Of a stretch of 50,687 nucleotides of DNA, positions 17,024-26,619 are shown piece by piece. Origin of the DNA: Lentisphaerota bacterium (GTDB lineage: Bacteria > Verrucomicrobiota > Lentisphaeria > Victivallales > UBA1829); NCBI GenBank assembly GCA_015061565.1, contig SUWI01000010.1, positions 1 to 50,687 of the forward strand, written 5' to 3'. A program made the position numbers and the translations under genes. The first letter of the stretch is position 1; each line of letters begins with the position of its first letter. A model generated the notes under the pieces. The model was given only the letters and a program-made list of their open reading frames with translations, made no database searches and was not told the DNA's origin.

Positions 17024-18426
17024 TTATGTTTCTTCCGCTTTTTCTTCGGCGGAGTATAATTGCTGCCGCGGATGGAGGGTGGACGGAAACCGGGCATGCC
17101 CAGTCCCATCGCGGGCAGACTGCCGCCCGAAACCATACGCCCCAGCATGCCGGAACGTTTCATCATGTTTTTCATCATGGAGAACTGCTTGATCAGCCGG
17201 CTGACTTCCTCTACTTTGCATCCGCTGCCTCTGGCAATGCGTTTCCGCCGGGACATGTCGATCATTTCCACGTTTTCACGTTCTTTCATCGTCATCGAGC
17301 TGATGATCGCTTCCATGCGCTTGAATTCCTTCGGATCCAGATCGGGCAGGTCCGCCAGCTGCTTGCCGCCCGGCAGGAATTTCAGGATGCCTTCGATCCC
17401 GCCCAGTTTCGACATCTGCTTGAGCTGTCCCAGAAAATCGTTCAGGTCGAACTCGTTCTTGCGCAGTTTCTGCTGCAGTTTTTCCGTTTCTTCCCGGTCG
17501 AATTTTTCCGCCGCCTGTTCCACCAGCGAAACGATATCGCCCATGCCGAGGATCCGGCTCGCCATCCGGTCCGGATGGAACACGTCCAGATTTTCCATCT
17601 TTTCGCCGACACCGACGAATTTGATCGGGCAGCCGGTGACTTTGCGGATGGAGAATGCTGCACCGCCGCGCGCATCGCCGTCAAGCTTGGTCAGCACAAT
17701 ACCCGTCAACGCCAGCGCATCATTGAAATGTTTCGCCACGGAGACCGCCTGCTGGCCGAGCGCCGCATCCGCCACCAGCAGAATTTCGTGGGCGCCGGAG
17801 ATCTGTTTCAGCCGCACCAGTTCCATGACCATCGGTTCATCGATCTGCAGCCGTCCGGCCGTATCCAGCAGCACGTAATCGAACTGTTTTTCCCGTGCTT
17901 CCGCGATCGCGTTCGAGGCAATGGTGCAGACATCCGGATTGTTGCGCTCGGCATGCACCGCAATGCCGTTGTCGCGTCCCAGAATCTCCAGCTGATCGAT
18001 AGCTGCCGGACGGTACACGTCGCAGGCCGTCATCAGCACTTTCTTATTTTTGTTCTTGAGCTGGATGGCCAGCTTCGCCGTAGTGGTGGTCTTGCCGCTG
18101 CCGTGCAGTCCGACCATCATCACCACGGTCGGCTTGCCGCCGGACGCCAGCGGAGCTTCCGCCTCGCCCATGAAGGAGACCATCTTGTCATAAACGGCCT
18201 TGACCGCCTGCTGGCCCGGAGTCACGCTCCGCAGGACATCGGCGCCCAGACAGGTCTGCCGGACCTCGGCGATGAACTCGTCTGCGATTTCCAGATTCAC
18301 GTCGGCATCGATCAGCGCATCGCGGATCTCCGACATCGCGTCGGCTATGTTCGCCTCGGTCAATACTGCCTGGCCCCGCAGTTTTTTCAGCGCATCCTGC
18401 AGTTTTCCCGTAAGATTATCAAACAT
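17020..18426 (-). CDS. ffh: signal recognition particle GTPase Ffh
   Basis: 468 aa from the ATG at 18426. The protein begins MFDNLTGKLQDALKK like other Ffh proteins, and GGAG lies 9 nt upstream; the track start at 18441 would place that site inside the gene. N domain 1-95, G domain with GLHGSGKTTTTAKLA, DTAGRLQID and TKLDGDARGG, then a Met-rich M domain (MSKLGGIEGILKFLPGG, FSMMKNMMKRSGMLGRM) that binds SRP RNA and signal peptides. It targets nascent membrane proteins to the translocon. The C-terminus ends in a basic KKKRKK tail. First gene of the operon, with a strong promoter. Confidence 0.97.
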   Translation of the reverse strand: MFDNLTGKLQDALKKLRGQAVLTEANIADAMSEIRDALIDADVNLEIADEFIAEVRQTCLGADVLRSVTPGQQAVKAVYDKMVSFMGEAEAPLASGGKPTVVMMVGLHGSGKTTTTAKLAIQLKNKNKKVLMTACDVYRPAAIDQLEILGRDNGIAVHAERNNPDVCTIASNAIAEAREKQFDYVLLDTAGRLQIDEPMVMELVRLKQISGAHEILLVADAALGQQAVSVAKHFNDALALTGIVLTKLDGDARGGAAFSIRKVTGCPIKFVGVGEKMENLDVFHPDRMASRILGMGDIVSLVEQAAEKFDREETEKLQQKLRKNEFDLNDFLGQLKQMSKLGGIEGILKFLPGGKQLADLPDLDPKEFKRMEAIISSMTMKERENVEMIDMSRRKRIARGSGCKVEEVSRLIKQFSMMKNMMKRSGMLGRMVSGGSLPAMGLGMPGFRPPSIRGSNYTPPKKKRKKHK

Positions 18427-18465
18427 TTTCGCTTTCTCCATGTAAAAATTTAAAAACCGTGCTAT

Positions 18466-18494
18466 ATTATATCAATATACACCCAAAATGGCAA
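18466..18494 (-). promoter_or_regulatory. promoter of ffh operon
   Basis: On the minus strand, TTGCCA (18494-18489), 17 bp, TATAAT (18471-18466), about 40 bp before the Ffh start. It lies in the 100-bp divergent gap to ilvD. I did not find an equally good plus-strand promoter for ilvD there. Confidence 0.65.
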
Positions 18495-18540
18495 GAAAAC
18501 AATTTATCCTTGCAAAAAAAGGGATTAAAAAGGAGAAAAA

Positions 18541-20214
18541 ATGAGAAGCGACATCATGAAAAAGGGTCTGGAGCGCACGCCGCACCGTTCCCTGTTCCGC
18601 GCCACCGGGCTCACCACCAAAGATTTTTCCAAGCCGTTCATCGGCGTTTGCAACTCTTATGTTTCCATCGTCCCCGGTCATGCCCATCTGCAGAAAGTCG
18701 GCCAGATCATCTGCGATGAGATCCGCAAAGCCGGCGGCGTTCCTTTCGAATTCAACACCATCGCCGTTTGCGACGGCGTTGCCATGGGCCATTACGGCAT
18801 GAAATTCTCCCTGCCCAGCCGCGAGATCATCGCCGACTCCCTCGAAACCATGGCGACCGCGCATCCGTTCGACGCCCTGATCTGCATCCCGAACTGCGAC
18901 AAGATCACGCCCGGAATGCTCATGGGCACCATGCGCCTGAACATCCCCACCATCTTCGCTTCCGGCGGCCCGATGGAAGCCGGCGTCGACCGCAACGGCA
19001 AAGCCTGCGACCTGATCACCACGTTTGAGGCCGTGGCCCAGAACAAGATCGGCAAACTCAGCGACAAGGGACTGGAAGATCTCGAAAAACGTGCCTGTCC
19101 CACCTGCGGTTCCTGCTCCGGCATGTTCACCGCCAACAGCATGAACTGCCTGTGCGAGGCGATCGGCATTGCGCTGCCCGGCAACGGCACCATTGCCGCC
19201 ACCAGCCCCGACCGCGTCAAACTCTGGAAAGCCGCCGCCCGCCGCATCGTCGAAATGGCCAAGGCCGGCGGTCCGCTCCCGAAACAGATCATCGATGAAA
19301 AATCGTTCCATAACGCGCTCGTCCTGGATATGGCCATGGGCGGCAGTTCCAATACCGTACTCCATACGCTCGCCGTCGCCACCGAGGCAGGGATTCAGCT
19401 CGACCTGCATAAAATCGACGAGATCAGCCGTTCCACCCCGCACATCTGCAAAGTTTCGCCTTCCTGCAATTACCACATGGAAGACGTCAACCGCGCCGGC
19501 GGCATTTCCACCATCCTCAAGGAAGTCTCCAAGATCAAAGGCAAACTCTATCTGACCAAGAAGACCGTTTCCGGCAAGACGCTCGGACAGATCGCCAAAG
19601 CCGCCGCCGATCCTGACGGCGAAGTCATCCGCAAGCTCGACAATCCTTATTCCAAACAGGGCGGACTTGCGGTCCTGTTCGGCAATCTGGCGGAAAAAGG
19701 CTGCGTGGTCAAGACTGCCGGCGTTTCCCCGAAAATGTATAGGCATACCGGTCCAGCGATCGTGTTCGAAAGCGAGGAAGAGGCCGGCAAGGGCATCCTC
19801 GACGGCAAAGTGAAAGCCGGCGACGTGGTCGTGGTCCGCTATGAAGGACCCAAAGGCGGCCCCGGAATGCAGGAAATGCTCGCGCCCACCAGCTACATCA
19901 TGGGACGCGGACTCGGCGAAAAAGTCGCCCTGATCACCGACGGACGGTTCAGCGGCGGCACCCACGGCGCCTGCATCGGTCACGTCAGTCCCGAAGCTGC
20001 CGCCGGCGGTCTGATCGGATTGATCAAAAACGGCGACATCATCGAGATCGACATCCCCGCGCGGACGATCAACCTGAAGGTTTCCAAGGCGGAGATCGCC
20101 AAACGGAAGAAAAACTGGAAACCGCTTCAGAAAGAGATCAAATCGTCCTGGCTCCGGAAATATGCCCGGATGGCCACCAGCGCCGATACTGGCGGCGTGC
20201 TGAAAGCGGATTGA
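18541..20214 (+). CDS. ilvD: dihydroxy-acid dehydratase IlvD
   Basis: 557 aa, full length. It converts 2,3-dihydroxy-3-methylbutanoate (and the isoleucine analogue) to the 2-oxo acid in branched-chain amino-acid synthesis. Fe-S ligand motifs are present: [20 protein letters not shown] and [17 protein letters not shown], plus GGSSNTVLH and the C-terminal [18 protein letters not shown] 6 nt before the ATG confirms the start. Transcribed divergently from ffh; a Dus-family gene follows closely. No other ilv gene is in the window. Confidence 0.97.
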   Translation: MRSDIMKKGLERTPHRSLFRATGLTTKDFSKPFIGVCNSYVSIVPGHAHLQKVGQIICDEIRKAGGVPFEFNTIAVCDGVAMGHYGMKFSLPSREIIADSLETMATAHPFDALICIPNCDKITPGMLMGTMRLNIPTIFASGGPMEAGVDRNGKACDLITTFEAVAQNKIGKLSDKGLEDLEKRACPTCGSCSGMFTANSMNCLCEAIGIALPGNGTIAATSPDRVKLWKAAARRIVEMAKAGGPLPKQIIDEKSFHNALVLDMAMGGSSNTVLHTLAVATEAGIQLDLHKIDEISRSTPHICKVSPSCNYHMEDVNRAGGISTILKEVSKIKGKLYLTKKTVSGKTLGQIAKAAADPDGEVIRKLDNPYSKQGGLAVLFGNLAEKGCVVKTAGVSPKMYRHTGPAIVFESEEEAGKGILDGKVKAGDVVVVRYEGPKGGPGMQEMLAPTSYIMGRGLGEKVALITDGRFSGGTHGACIGHVSPEAAAGGLIGLIKNGDIIEIDIPARTINLKVSKAEIAKRKKNWKPLQKEIKSSWLRKYARMATSADTGGVLKAD

Positions 20215-20234
20215 TCAACAGCCGGCGGTTTGAG

Positions 20235-21179
20235 ATGAATTTCTTTCAACAGCCGCTGGCATTGACTTCCCGGTTTACCTTGCCTTCCCGCGCGGTGCTG
20301 TCGCCGCTGGAAGGCATCATGAACCGGGAAAATTTTTTCCGGGCCGCGCTGAACCTGAAACTGATCGATGCCTGGATGCCTCCGTTCATCGGGATCCCGA
20401 AGGACGCGCCTCCGAAAAAGGGAGCTTTGCGGAAACGGTTCCGGATCTTTCTGGATTCCGGGATCCCGTTCACGGTGCAGATCCTCGGCCATGATCCCGC
20501 TTCCATGGCGGCGGCCTGCCGCACCTTGTTCGAGCTGGGAGTCAATTCGGTCAACGTGAATTGCGCCTGCCCGAGTCCCACGGTCGTTTCCAGCGGATCG
20601 GGCAGCGCGCTGCTGAAACAGCCGGAACTGCTGAAAAACATCCTCCAGACCATCCGGACCGCGGTCCCGGAAATGTGCCTGAGCGTGAAACTCCGCTCAG
20701 GGTTCCGTTCGCCCGAGGAACTGCCGGAGATCCTCGCCTCCGTCCGGGAAGGTGGGCCGCACTGGGTGATCCATCACTTCCGCACCGCCTCGGAAATGTA
20801 TGCGGAGATCCCCCGCAGCGAGGCGCTGCGCCGGTTCCGGATCGTCCGCAGCCTGCTCCCGCAGACCGCTTTTTTCGCCAACGGCGATATTCTTACTCCC
20901 GACGATGCGGAATGTTACCGGAACGGATGCGGGTGCGACGGTATTGCAGTCGGTCGCGGCATTCTGCGCGATCCGTTTCTGTTGCGCGCGATCCTGACAG
21001 ACAGGGAACCGGACCATGATCTGCGTTCGGAATTGCTGGCGCAGCTGACCGCGGGGATCGCCAACCGCAGACGGCATCATTTCCAGCTCGAATGTGTGAA
21101 AATGGCTTACGGCGAGGATTCGGACGAGTTCAGGAATTCGCTGAAATCAGTCCAGCGTCATAAATCCGCGCCAGGGTGA
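20235..21179 (+). CDS. tRNA-dihydrouridine synthase family protein
   Basis: 314 aa. FMN TIM-barrel fold that reduces uridine in tRNA. Family motifs: LSPLEGIMNRENFFR near the N-terminus, VNVNCACPSPTVVSSGSGSALL with the catalytic Cys region, SVKLRSGF, NGDILTPDDA and DGIAVGRGILRDPFLL. The usual HGRT appears as HHFRT. I start at the ATG at 20235; the track uses a TTG at 20211 overlapping the ilvD stop. Probably cotranscribed with ilvD. Its 3' end overlaps the convergent gene by 33 bp. Confidence 0.85.
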   Translation: MNFFQQPLALTSRFTLPSRAVLSPLEGIMNRENFFRAALNLKLIDAWMPPFIGIPKDAPPKKGALRKRFRIFLDSGIPFTVQILGHDPASMAAACRTLFELGVNSVNVNCACPSPTVVSSGSGSALLKQPELLKNILQTIRTAVPEMCLSVKLRSGFRSPEELPEILASVREGGPHWVIHHFRTASEMYAEIPRSEALRRFRIVRSLLPQTAFFANGDILTPDDAECYRNGCGCDGIAVGRGILRDPFLLRAILTDREPDHDLRSELLAQLTAGIANRRRHHFQLECVKMAYGEDSDEFRNSLKSVQRHKSAPG

Positions 21180-22256
21180 TTTATCCGGCGTCCGGAGCCG
21201 CAGCTGCGCGTTTTTTTTCGCCAGCAGACGGCCGGCCCAGCGGCGGAATTCCAGGATCGACATCATGTCCCAGTGCGGCAATGATTTAAGTTTCGGCCGG
21301 TCCACATGCGAGGCGTTCACACAATAGTGAGGCTGTACGTTTTTCAGTTCGAACACCATGCCGTCTTTAGCCTCGTCCCAATTACTGCGCAACCATTTTT
21401 TCAGGGCGTTCTGGACCGCCATGGAACAGAAACATCCCGGTTGAAGAGTTTTCGAGTTTTTGAGGCTGGATACCGCCCTCGCGTTCTCCGGCCAGTCGAA
21501 AGACGCCAGGTCGAAAACTTTTGCGGCCTTCTTTTTCCGGGGCAGGGGAAGGGCCGTCCAGGCCACGGCCCAGGTCAGACGCCAGTTCCGGCCCGGAACC
21601 GGTTCGTCTTCGTCGCCGCGGACCGGCGTTTTTTCGAAGAGTTTCCACTCCATGCGGAGTCCCTGTTCTTTCTTCGTGATGACAAACCGGGCTTTGCCGC
21701 CGCCGATCCGTTCGGCATTGGTCCAGCGCCACAGGTCATCGCCGATCATCCAGTCCAGCCGTTCTTTCTCCGTCGTCAAGGTCAGACCGAGCGGAGGATA
21801 GGGGGCGTCGAACAGAATCTCGTCTTCCTTGATCTCCGGCCAGTTGCGGCTCTCCTGCATGGCCGGTTCACTGCCTTTCTGCGGCGGCAGGATCAGACTG
21901 ATTTTCCGGATTGCCCCGGAGATCACCATCCCGCCCGCGCTGAGCGTGGTCAGCGGACAGGAAGCGCGCATCACCATATCCATGGTGCAGCAGATCAGAC
22001 CTTCGGAGATCCGGATCTTCCGCCGGATTTCCGGCTCCGCTCCGAACGGGATCGTGTTGACCGTTTCGAACATCAGTTCGCTGCCGTCTTCGGAATTGTG
22101 CAGACGGCGTTTCGAAGCGAGGGACATGGTTTCGTTCAGTTCCCCGATTTCCACCGGCAGAGTCCGCAGCGTGAAAGTTCCCGTTTTCAGGGTATGATCC
22201 GCCACGGACGGCGTATCGGAGGCGAAATGGGCATCAGGCAGATCGGCGGTCAGCAT
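21147..22256 (-). CDS. conserved-looking protein of unknown function
   Basis: 369 aa, not recognised. No signal peptide or membrane segment. Predicted soluble, with many beta strands in the first half (TGTFTLRTLPVEIGEL, EIRRKIRISEGLICCTMDMVM) and a basic, Trp-containing C-terminus (SILEFRRWAGRLLAKKNAQLRLRTP). It is the last gene of the argH...murJ minus-strand operon, 3 bp after the nitroreductase gene, and overlaps the Dus gene 3' end. Context does not reveal a function. Confidence 0.65.
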   Translation of the reverse strand: MLTADLPDAHFASDTPSVADHTLKTGTFTLRTLPVEIGELNETMSLASKRRLHNSEDGSELMFETVNTIPFGAEPEIRRKIRISEGLICCTMDMVMRASCPLTTLSAGGMVISGAIRKISLILPPQKGSEPAMQESRNWPEIKEDEILFDAPYPPLGLTLTTEKERLDWMIGDDLWRWTNAERIGGGKARFVITKKEQGLRMEWKLFEKTPVRGDEDEPVPGRNWRLTWAVAWTALPLPRKKKAAKVFDLASFDWPENARAVSSLKNSKTLQPGCFCSMAVQNALKKWLRSNWDEAKDGMVFELKNVQPHYCVNASHVDRPKLKSLPHWDMMSILEFRRWAGRLLAKKNAQLRLRTPDKSPWRGFMTLD

Positions 22257-22259
22257 TTT

Positions 22260-22766
22260 TTACCCCTTGATCTCCACGACTTCGGCCAGCGCTTTGCGGG
22301 AGAACGGACGCGGCGCGCCGGCACCGTAACCGATCGGCGAAAGCGCAAAAGCCGACCACGGCGCCCGGATGTTCAACGCTTCATTCATCTGCGGACGGCT
22401 GAATGCACAGATCCAGCAGGTTCCCAGTCCTTCCGCGGCCGCGGCCAGCACCAGGTGTTCCATGGCGATGGATGCATCGATGTCCGCCGCCGGATCGCCT
22501 TCGAAACGGGTCCAGGATTCGCTTTCGTTGGTCATCATCACGGCGATCACGGGAGCCTGGGCGAGGAACTCGAAACGGCAGTTGGCGCAGATGGTCTTCC
22601 GCATTTCGGGGTCGCGCACCAGCAGCAGTTTGAACGGCTGCCGGTTGCACGCCGTCGGAGCCAGATTCACCGCCTCGGCCAGTTTCTGCAGCTGTTGATC
22701 GGTCACCGCATCCACTTTGTAGGCACGGATGCTCCGGCGGGTTTTCAGCACTTCGTAAAATTCCAT
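22260..22766 (-). CDS. nitroreductase-family FMN oxidoreductase
   Basis: 168 aa, short for the family. FMN-binding N-terminal motif TRRSIRAYK, NLAPTACNRQPFKLLLV, and the C-terminal AAAAEGLGTCWICAF and SPIGYG stretches fit NAD(P)H-dependent nitroreductases. Substrate unknown. AAGGAG precedes the ATG. Two bp separate it from the murJ stop, so it belongs to the same operon. Confidence 0.88.
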   Translation of the reverse strand: MEFYEVLKTRRSIRAYKVDAVTDQQLQKLAEAVNLAPTACNRQPFKLLLVRDPEMRKTICANCRFEFLAQAPVIAVMMTNESESWTRFEGDPAADIDASIAMEHLVLAAAAEGLGTCWICAFSRPQMNEALNIRAPWSAFALSPIGYGAGAPRPFSRKALAEVVEIKG

Positions 22767-22768
22767 GT

Positions 22769-24343
22769 TCAGGCTCCTTTCCGTTTTCTGAATATTTGAC
22801 GGGCCAATATTTTCACTTCATCGAGTTTCAGCAGGATGGCGAGGGCCAGGTAGAGCACCAGATAGCATAAAGCAGCGCCGGCCATGGCGGGAATGAGTTC
22901 GAATCCCCGGACACCTCCGGTCAAGGCTTTCAGCAGTTGGTAGAACTTCCCTGCCGGATACAGTCCCGGCAGGGAGATCGCGACAAGCAGCAGGAAATGT
23001 CCGGCGGTGGCTTTCAGCGGCACACACCCGAGCTGTTTCTGCAGAATCAGCAGCAGGGTGATGTTGTTCACGTATGAACAGATCACCGTGGCGAGCGCCA
23101 GTCCGCCCTGTCTCAGGGGGAACATCAGGATCAGGTTCAGGATCAGGTTCAAAACGGTGCAGCCGACTCCGACCAGCATCGGGATTTTCATTTCTTTCCG
23201 CGAATAGAATCCGGTCAGCGTGATTTTCAAGGCGGCGAAAGCGGGAATGCCGGCGGTGTAGCAGAAGAGGCACCAGCCGGTTTCCCACAAGGCGGTCCGG
23301 TCGAAGGCCCCCCGGAAAAAGAACAGCCGGATCAGGTCCTGATGAAACATGCCGATGAATGCCGTCAGCGGGACGGTCAGGAACAGAAGATACCGCATGG
23401 AGGCGAATTGTGTCGCCACCAGCGAATGGTAATCTCCGCGCTGCGCCATTGCGGACATTTCCGGGAGGGAGACGGTGCCGAAAGCGACAGCGAACACCCC
23501 GATCGGCAAATTGATCAGCCGGTTGCTGTAACCCAATGAGGAAACTGCATAGGGACCGATCCACAGCGCAAGCGTGCCGTCCGCGATCACACTGAGCTGG
23601 TAGGATAGCGCTCCCAGCAGACCGGGGAGCATCAGACGCCAGACTTCTTTGAGGATCCCGACCTTGATAAAGTTTTTCCAGGTGATCGAGATATGGAAGA
23701 AATTCACTTTCAGCAGGAACAGGATCAGGATCAGCTCAAGAATGCCGGAAAGCAGCACCGCGTAAGCCAGAGCCGAAAGCATCCGGAGCGGCTGGTTCGT
23801 AAACTGCGGACAAAGCCAAAGCAGCGCAACGATCATGCAGATGTTCAGCAGCAGGCTTACCGCTGCCGGCAGGAAAAATACCCGCAGGCTGTTCAGTGCG
23901 GAAGTCGCCATGCCGACCAGACAGATGAAGATGCAGTAAGGTATCAGCAGCGGAATCAGCTGACATGCCAGCACCAGATGTTCCTGCTGGACAAATTGAA
24001 GGACGATCAGCGAGACTCCTGAAACGGCAGTACTGCAGACGCACAGGATCAGCGACATCCAAATGAAGATGGTGGAGAACTGATTTCTGGCGGTATCCCT
24101 GCCGTTTTTTTCGATGCTCTGGGTAATCAGCGGAACCAGCACCGGACCCAGCAATCCTTCGCCGAAGACACGGCGGAACAGGTTCGGGATCATGAAAGCG
24201 AAATTCCAGGCGGAGGCGACCGCGCCGCCGCCCAGCACATGGGCCATCAGGATTTCCCGTACAAAGCCCAGCGCCCGGCTGGCCATCGTGGCGCCCGCCA
24301 GCGAGGCTGTGCTTTTGAGAATGTTCCTTACCGTTGATGCCAT
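22769..24343 (-). CDS. murJ: lipid II flippase MurJ
   Basis: 524 aa, polytopic with about 14 hydrophobic segments, MVN/MviN family. It moves lipid II across the inner membrane for peptidoglycan synthesis. Signatures: TMASRALGFVREILMAHVLG, NLFRRVFGEGLLGPVLVPLI, NRLINLPIGVFAVAFGTVSLPEMS and FFRGAFD. It begins 6 bp after the ychF stop with no clear ribosome site, suggesting coupled translation. Confidence 0.95.
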   Translation of the reverse strand: MASTVRNILKSTASLAGATMASRALGFVREILMAHVLGGGAVASAWNFAFMIPNLFRRVFGEGLLGPVLVPLITQSIEKNGRDTARNQFSTIFIWMSLILCVCSTAVSGVSLIVLQFVQQEHLVLACQLIPLLIPYCIFICLVGMATSALNSLRVFFLPAAVSLLLNICMIVALLWLCPQFTNQPLRMLSALAYAVLLSGILELILILFLLKVNFFHISITWKNFIKVGILKEVWRLMLPGLLGALSYQLSVIADGTLALWIGPYAVSSLGYSNRLINLPIGVFAVAFGTVSLPEMSAMAQRGDYHSLVATQFASMRYLLFLTVPLTAFIGMFHQDLIRLFFFRGAFDRTALWETGWCLFCYTAGIPAFAALKITLTGFYSRKEMKIPMLVGVGCTVLNLILNLILMFPLRQGGLALATVICSYVNNITLLLILQKQLGCVPLKATAGHFLLLVAISLPGLYPAGKFYQLLKALTGGVRGFELIPAMAGAALCYLVLYLALAILLKLDEVKILARQIFRKRKGA

Positions 24344-24349
24344 GGCGGG

Positions 24350-25450
24350 TCACACCGCAAACCGGACGAACACCGAATCCCCGTCCTGCATCACATAATC
24401 CTTGCCTTCGATCCGCAGTTTTCCGGCCAGTTTCGCCTCGTTCCAGGAACCGTGCTTGAGCAGTTCCTCGTAGGACACCACTTCCATGCGGATGAAACCG
24501 CGCTGCATGTCGGTATGGATCTTGCCCGCGGCTTCCGGCGCGGTCATGCCGCGCGTGATCGTCCACGCCCGGCTTTCGGTCGGACCCGCGGTGAAGAACG
24601 TGATGTAATCCAGCAGACGGTATCCGGTCTTGATGACCCGTTCGAGCCCGCTTTCCTTAACACCGAGGTCGTCCAGAAAGACTTTTGCCTCTTCCGGATC
24701 AAGCTGGCCGAGTTCTTCCTCGAGTTTGGCGCAAACCGGCACCACTTCGAACCCGTGTTTTTCCGCCGTTGCGAGCAGCTGTTTCGAAATATCGTCTTTG
24801 CCGAAACTCTTGAAGGTTTCCTCGTCGGTATTGGCGCAGACGAACGCCGGCATCAGCGTGAGCAGCTGGAGGTCGGCGATCACTTTCTTCACTTTCGGAT
24901 CGGTCCGGTCGGGATGCGGGATACTGCCGTTTTCCAAATCTTTTTTGAAGCCTTCGGCGATTTCGAATTCGGCTTTGGTTTCCGCATCGGCATTGCGCAG
25001 CTGTTTGGCGGCGCGGTCGAGACGGTTCTGCAGCAGATCGAGGTCTGCCAGCATCAGTTCGGTCAGGATCAGCTCCAGATCGTGCGCGGGATTGACGTCG
25101 GCGCTGACATGGACGATGTCGGGATCCTTGAACAGCCGCACCACGTGGGCGATGGCGTCCACGCCGCGGATGTGTCCGAGGAACTGGTTGCCGAGCCCTT
25201 CGCCTTTGCTGGCGCCTTCGACCAAACCGGCGATGTCGATGAATTTGAGCGTCGCCGGCACGATCTTGGCGGAATGTTCCATTTTGGCGAGTTCATCCAG
25301 CCGGTGATCGGGAACGGGCACGATCCCCGTGTTGGGGTCGATGGTGCAGAACGGAAAATTGGCCGCCTGCGCGCCCCCTTTGCACAGCGCATTGAACAAC
25401 GTGGATTTTCCGACGTTCGGAAGTCCTACAAAACCACATGCAAAACCCAT
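24350..25450 (-). CDS. ychF: Obg-like ATPase YchF
   Basis: 366 aa, normal length. P-loop GLPNVGKST (9-17), switch region FPFCTIDPN, FIDIAGLVEGASKGEGLGNQFL, coiled coil around 130-170 (QNRLDRAAKQLRN) and C-terminal TGS domain (AWTITRGMTAPEAAGKIH). Binds ribosomes and prefers ATP over GTP; linked to stress and translation. AGGAG precedes the ATG. Lies between the dCMP deaminase gene and murJ. Confidence 0.96.
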   Translation of the reverse strand: MGFACGFVGLPNVGKSTLFNALCKGGAQAANFPFCTIDPNTGIVPVPDHRLDELAKMEHSAKIVPATLKFIDIAGLVEGASKGEGLGNQFLGHIRGVDAIAHVVRLFKDPDIVHVSADVNPAHDLELILTELMLADLDLLQNRLDRAAKQLRNADAETKAEFEIAEGFKKDLENGSIPHPDRTDPKVKKVIADLQLLTLMPAFVCANTDEETFKSFGKDDISKQLLATAEKHGFEVVPVCAKLEEELGQLDPEEAKVFLDDLGVKESGLERVIKTGYRLLDYITFFTAGPTESRAWTITRGMTAPEAAGKIHTDMQRGFIRMEVVSYEELLKHGSWNEAKLAGKLRIEGKDYVMQDGDSVFVRFAV

Positions 25451-25476
25451 AGAAAATATAACTCCTGAAAAGTATT

Positions 25477-25965
25477 TTAATCTTGCTTGTCCATCTGGAC
25501 CGGACGCAGTTTCACGCCTGCCTCATTCAGGATCCGCCGCGAGGTGTCGTCAATGGAATACCGTTCGGCATACACCACTTCCCGGATGCCCGCGTTGATG
25601 ATCATCTTGGCGCAGAGCAGACAGGGACTGAAGGTGGTGTAGAGCGTGGCATCCTTGACGGAAATGCCGTGATAGGCGGCCTGGACAATGGCGTTTTCCT
25701 CGCCGTGACAGCAGAGGCACTCTTCCAGTGCGGTGCCGCTGGGGGCGTCGGACGAACAGCGGGGACAGCCGCCTTCGTTGCAGTTTTTGATGCCGCGGGG
25801 AGTCCCGTTGTATCCGGTGGAAATGATCCGGTGGTCCTTGACGATCACGGCCGCCACCTGACGCCGGGAACAGTTGCTCCGCAGGGCCACCACCTGGGCG
25901 ATCCGCATGAAATATTCATCCCACCCGGGCCGTTTCAGCGGCTGATGACAGTGTTTTTCTGACAT
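25477..25965 (-). CDS. dCMP deaminase (ComEB-like) family protein
   Basis: 162 aa. Zinc-dependent cytidine/deoxycytidylate deaminase fold: HGEENAI (H87, E89, in place of the usual HAE) and SPCLLCAK (C115, C118) supply the metal ligands and catalytic Glu. An insertion with several Cys (CNEGGCPRC) matches dCMP deaminases that bind a second zinc. Converts dCMP to dUMP for dTMP synthesis. AGGAGA precedes the start. Sits 22 bp after the secreted-protein gene. Confidence 0.9.
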   Translation of the reverse strand: MSEKHCHQPLKRPGWDEYFMRIAQVVALRSNCSRRQVAAVIVKDHRIISTGYNGTPRGIKNCNEGGCPRCSSDAPSGTALEECLCCHGEENAIVQAAYHGISVKDATLYTTFSPCLLCAKMIINAGIREVVYAERYSIDDTSRRILNEAGVKLRPVQMDKQD

Positions 25966-25987
25966 ATTGCAAATCTCCTGATTCGAG

Positions 25988-26617
25988 TTAGCGTTTTTTC
26001 TGCGTTTTTTCCGTTTTCACTGCCTGGAAGTTCACCGGCTGATCCCGGTAGAAGAGCCGGCAGAATTTCCGGATGAACTCATTGCAGTCCACCTTGGCTT
26101 CTTTCTGGGCGTCCGGCACCGTGATCCGCAGTTTCACGATCCGGTCGCCGCAGAGGATCATCACCAGGTCGGACTGAAAGGTTTCCTCACCGTCCGAACG
26201 GAGTGAAAAAGTGTCCCAGCGTGCCGGATAATTTTTATCGGGAAATTCTTTCTGCCCGGCAAGTTCGGATTCCTTCACATGTTCGGAAATGGTTTCCAGA
26301 TCCAGGACTGTCTGGCGTGCTTTCAGGTAATGCTGCTGGAATTCCTCCGGCGGGATGACCCCGGGTTTTTCATCGAGGGCATAAATATAGATCCCGGCAG
26401 AGCAGCCGGCCTGCATGCCGTCATACCGGATCTGCGTGCCGACCACCGGATTGGAGCTGATGCGGATCTCCGTTTTCTGGAAATTCCCCAGTTCCGGCGG
26501 GAAGACGATCCCCGTGTTTTCGTCCGAAAAGGGGGTGTCCTTCGGGAGTTCTTTCCGTTCAGCCGCGGAAAGCAGGCCGGAGCTCAGCACGGTCAGCAGG
26601 AGGATCCGGAAAATCAT
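25988..26617 (-). CDS. secreted protein of unknown function
   Basis: 209 aa from ATG 26617, chosen because GGAGG lies 7 nt upstream; the track start is a GTG at 26623. N-terminal signal MIFRILLLTVLSSGLLSAAE suggests export to the periplasm. The mature part has no recognised domain; it ends in a Lys-rich tail (KTEKTQKKR). Lies 2 bp after argH and is transcribed with it. A role with argH is not evident. Confidence 0.7.
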   Translation of the reverse strand: MIFRILLLTVLSSGLLSAAERKELPKDTPFSDENTGIVFPPELGNFQKTEIRISSNPVVGTQIRYDGMQAGCSAGIYIYALDEKPGVIPPEEFQQHYLKARQTVLDLETISEHVKESELAGQKEFPDKNYPARWDTFSLRSDGEETFQSDLVMILCGDRIVKLRITVPDAQKEAKVDCNEFIRKFCRLFYRDQPVNFQAVKTEKTQKKR

Positions 26618-26619
26618 GG

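Noticed and set aside
17026-18453. 475-aa plus-strand ORF opposite ffh
   Set aside because: Antisense shadow; ffh on the other strand carries all family motifs.
18472-19983. 503-aa minus-strand ORF opposite ilvD
   Set aside because: Shadow of ilvD with His/Gly/Ala-rich composition.
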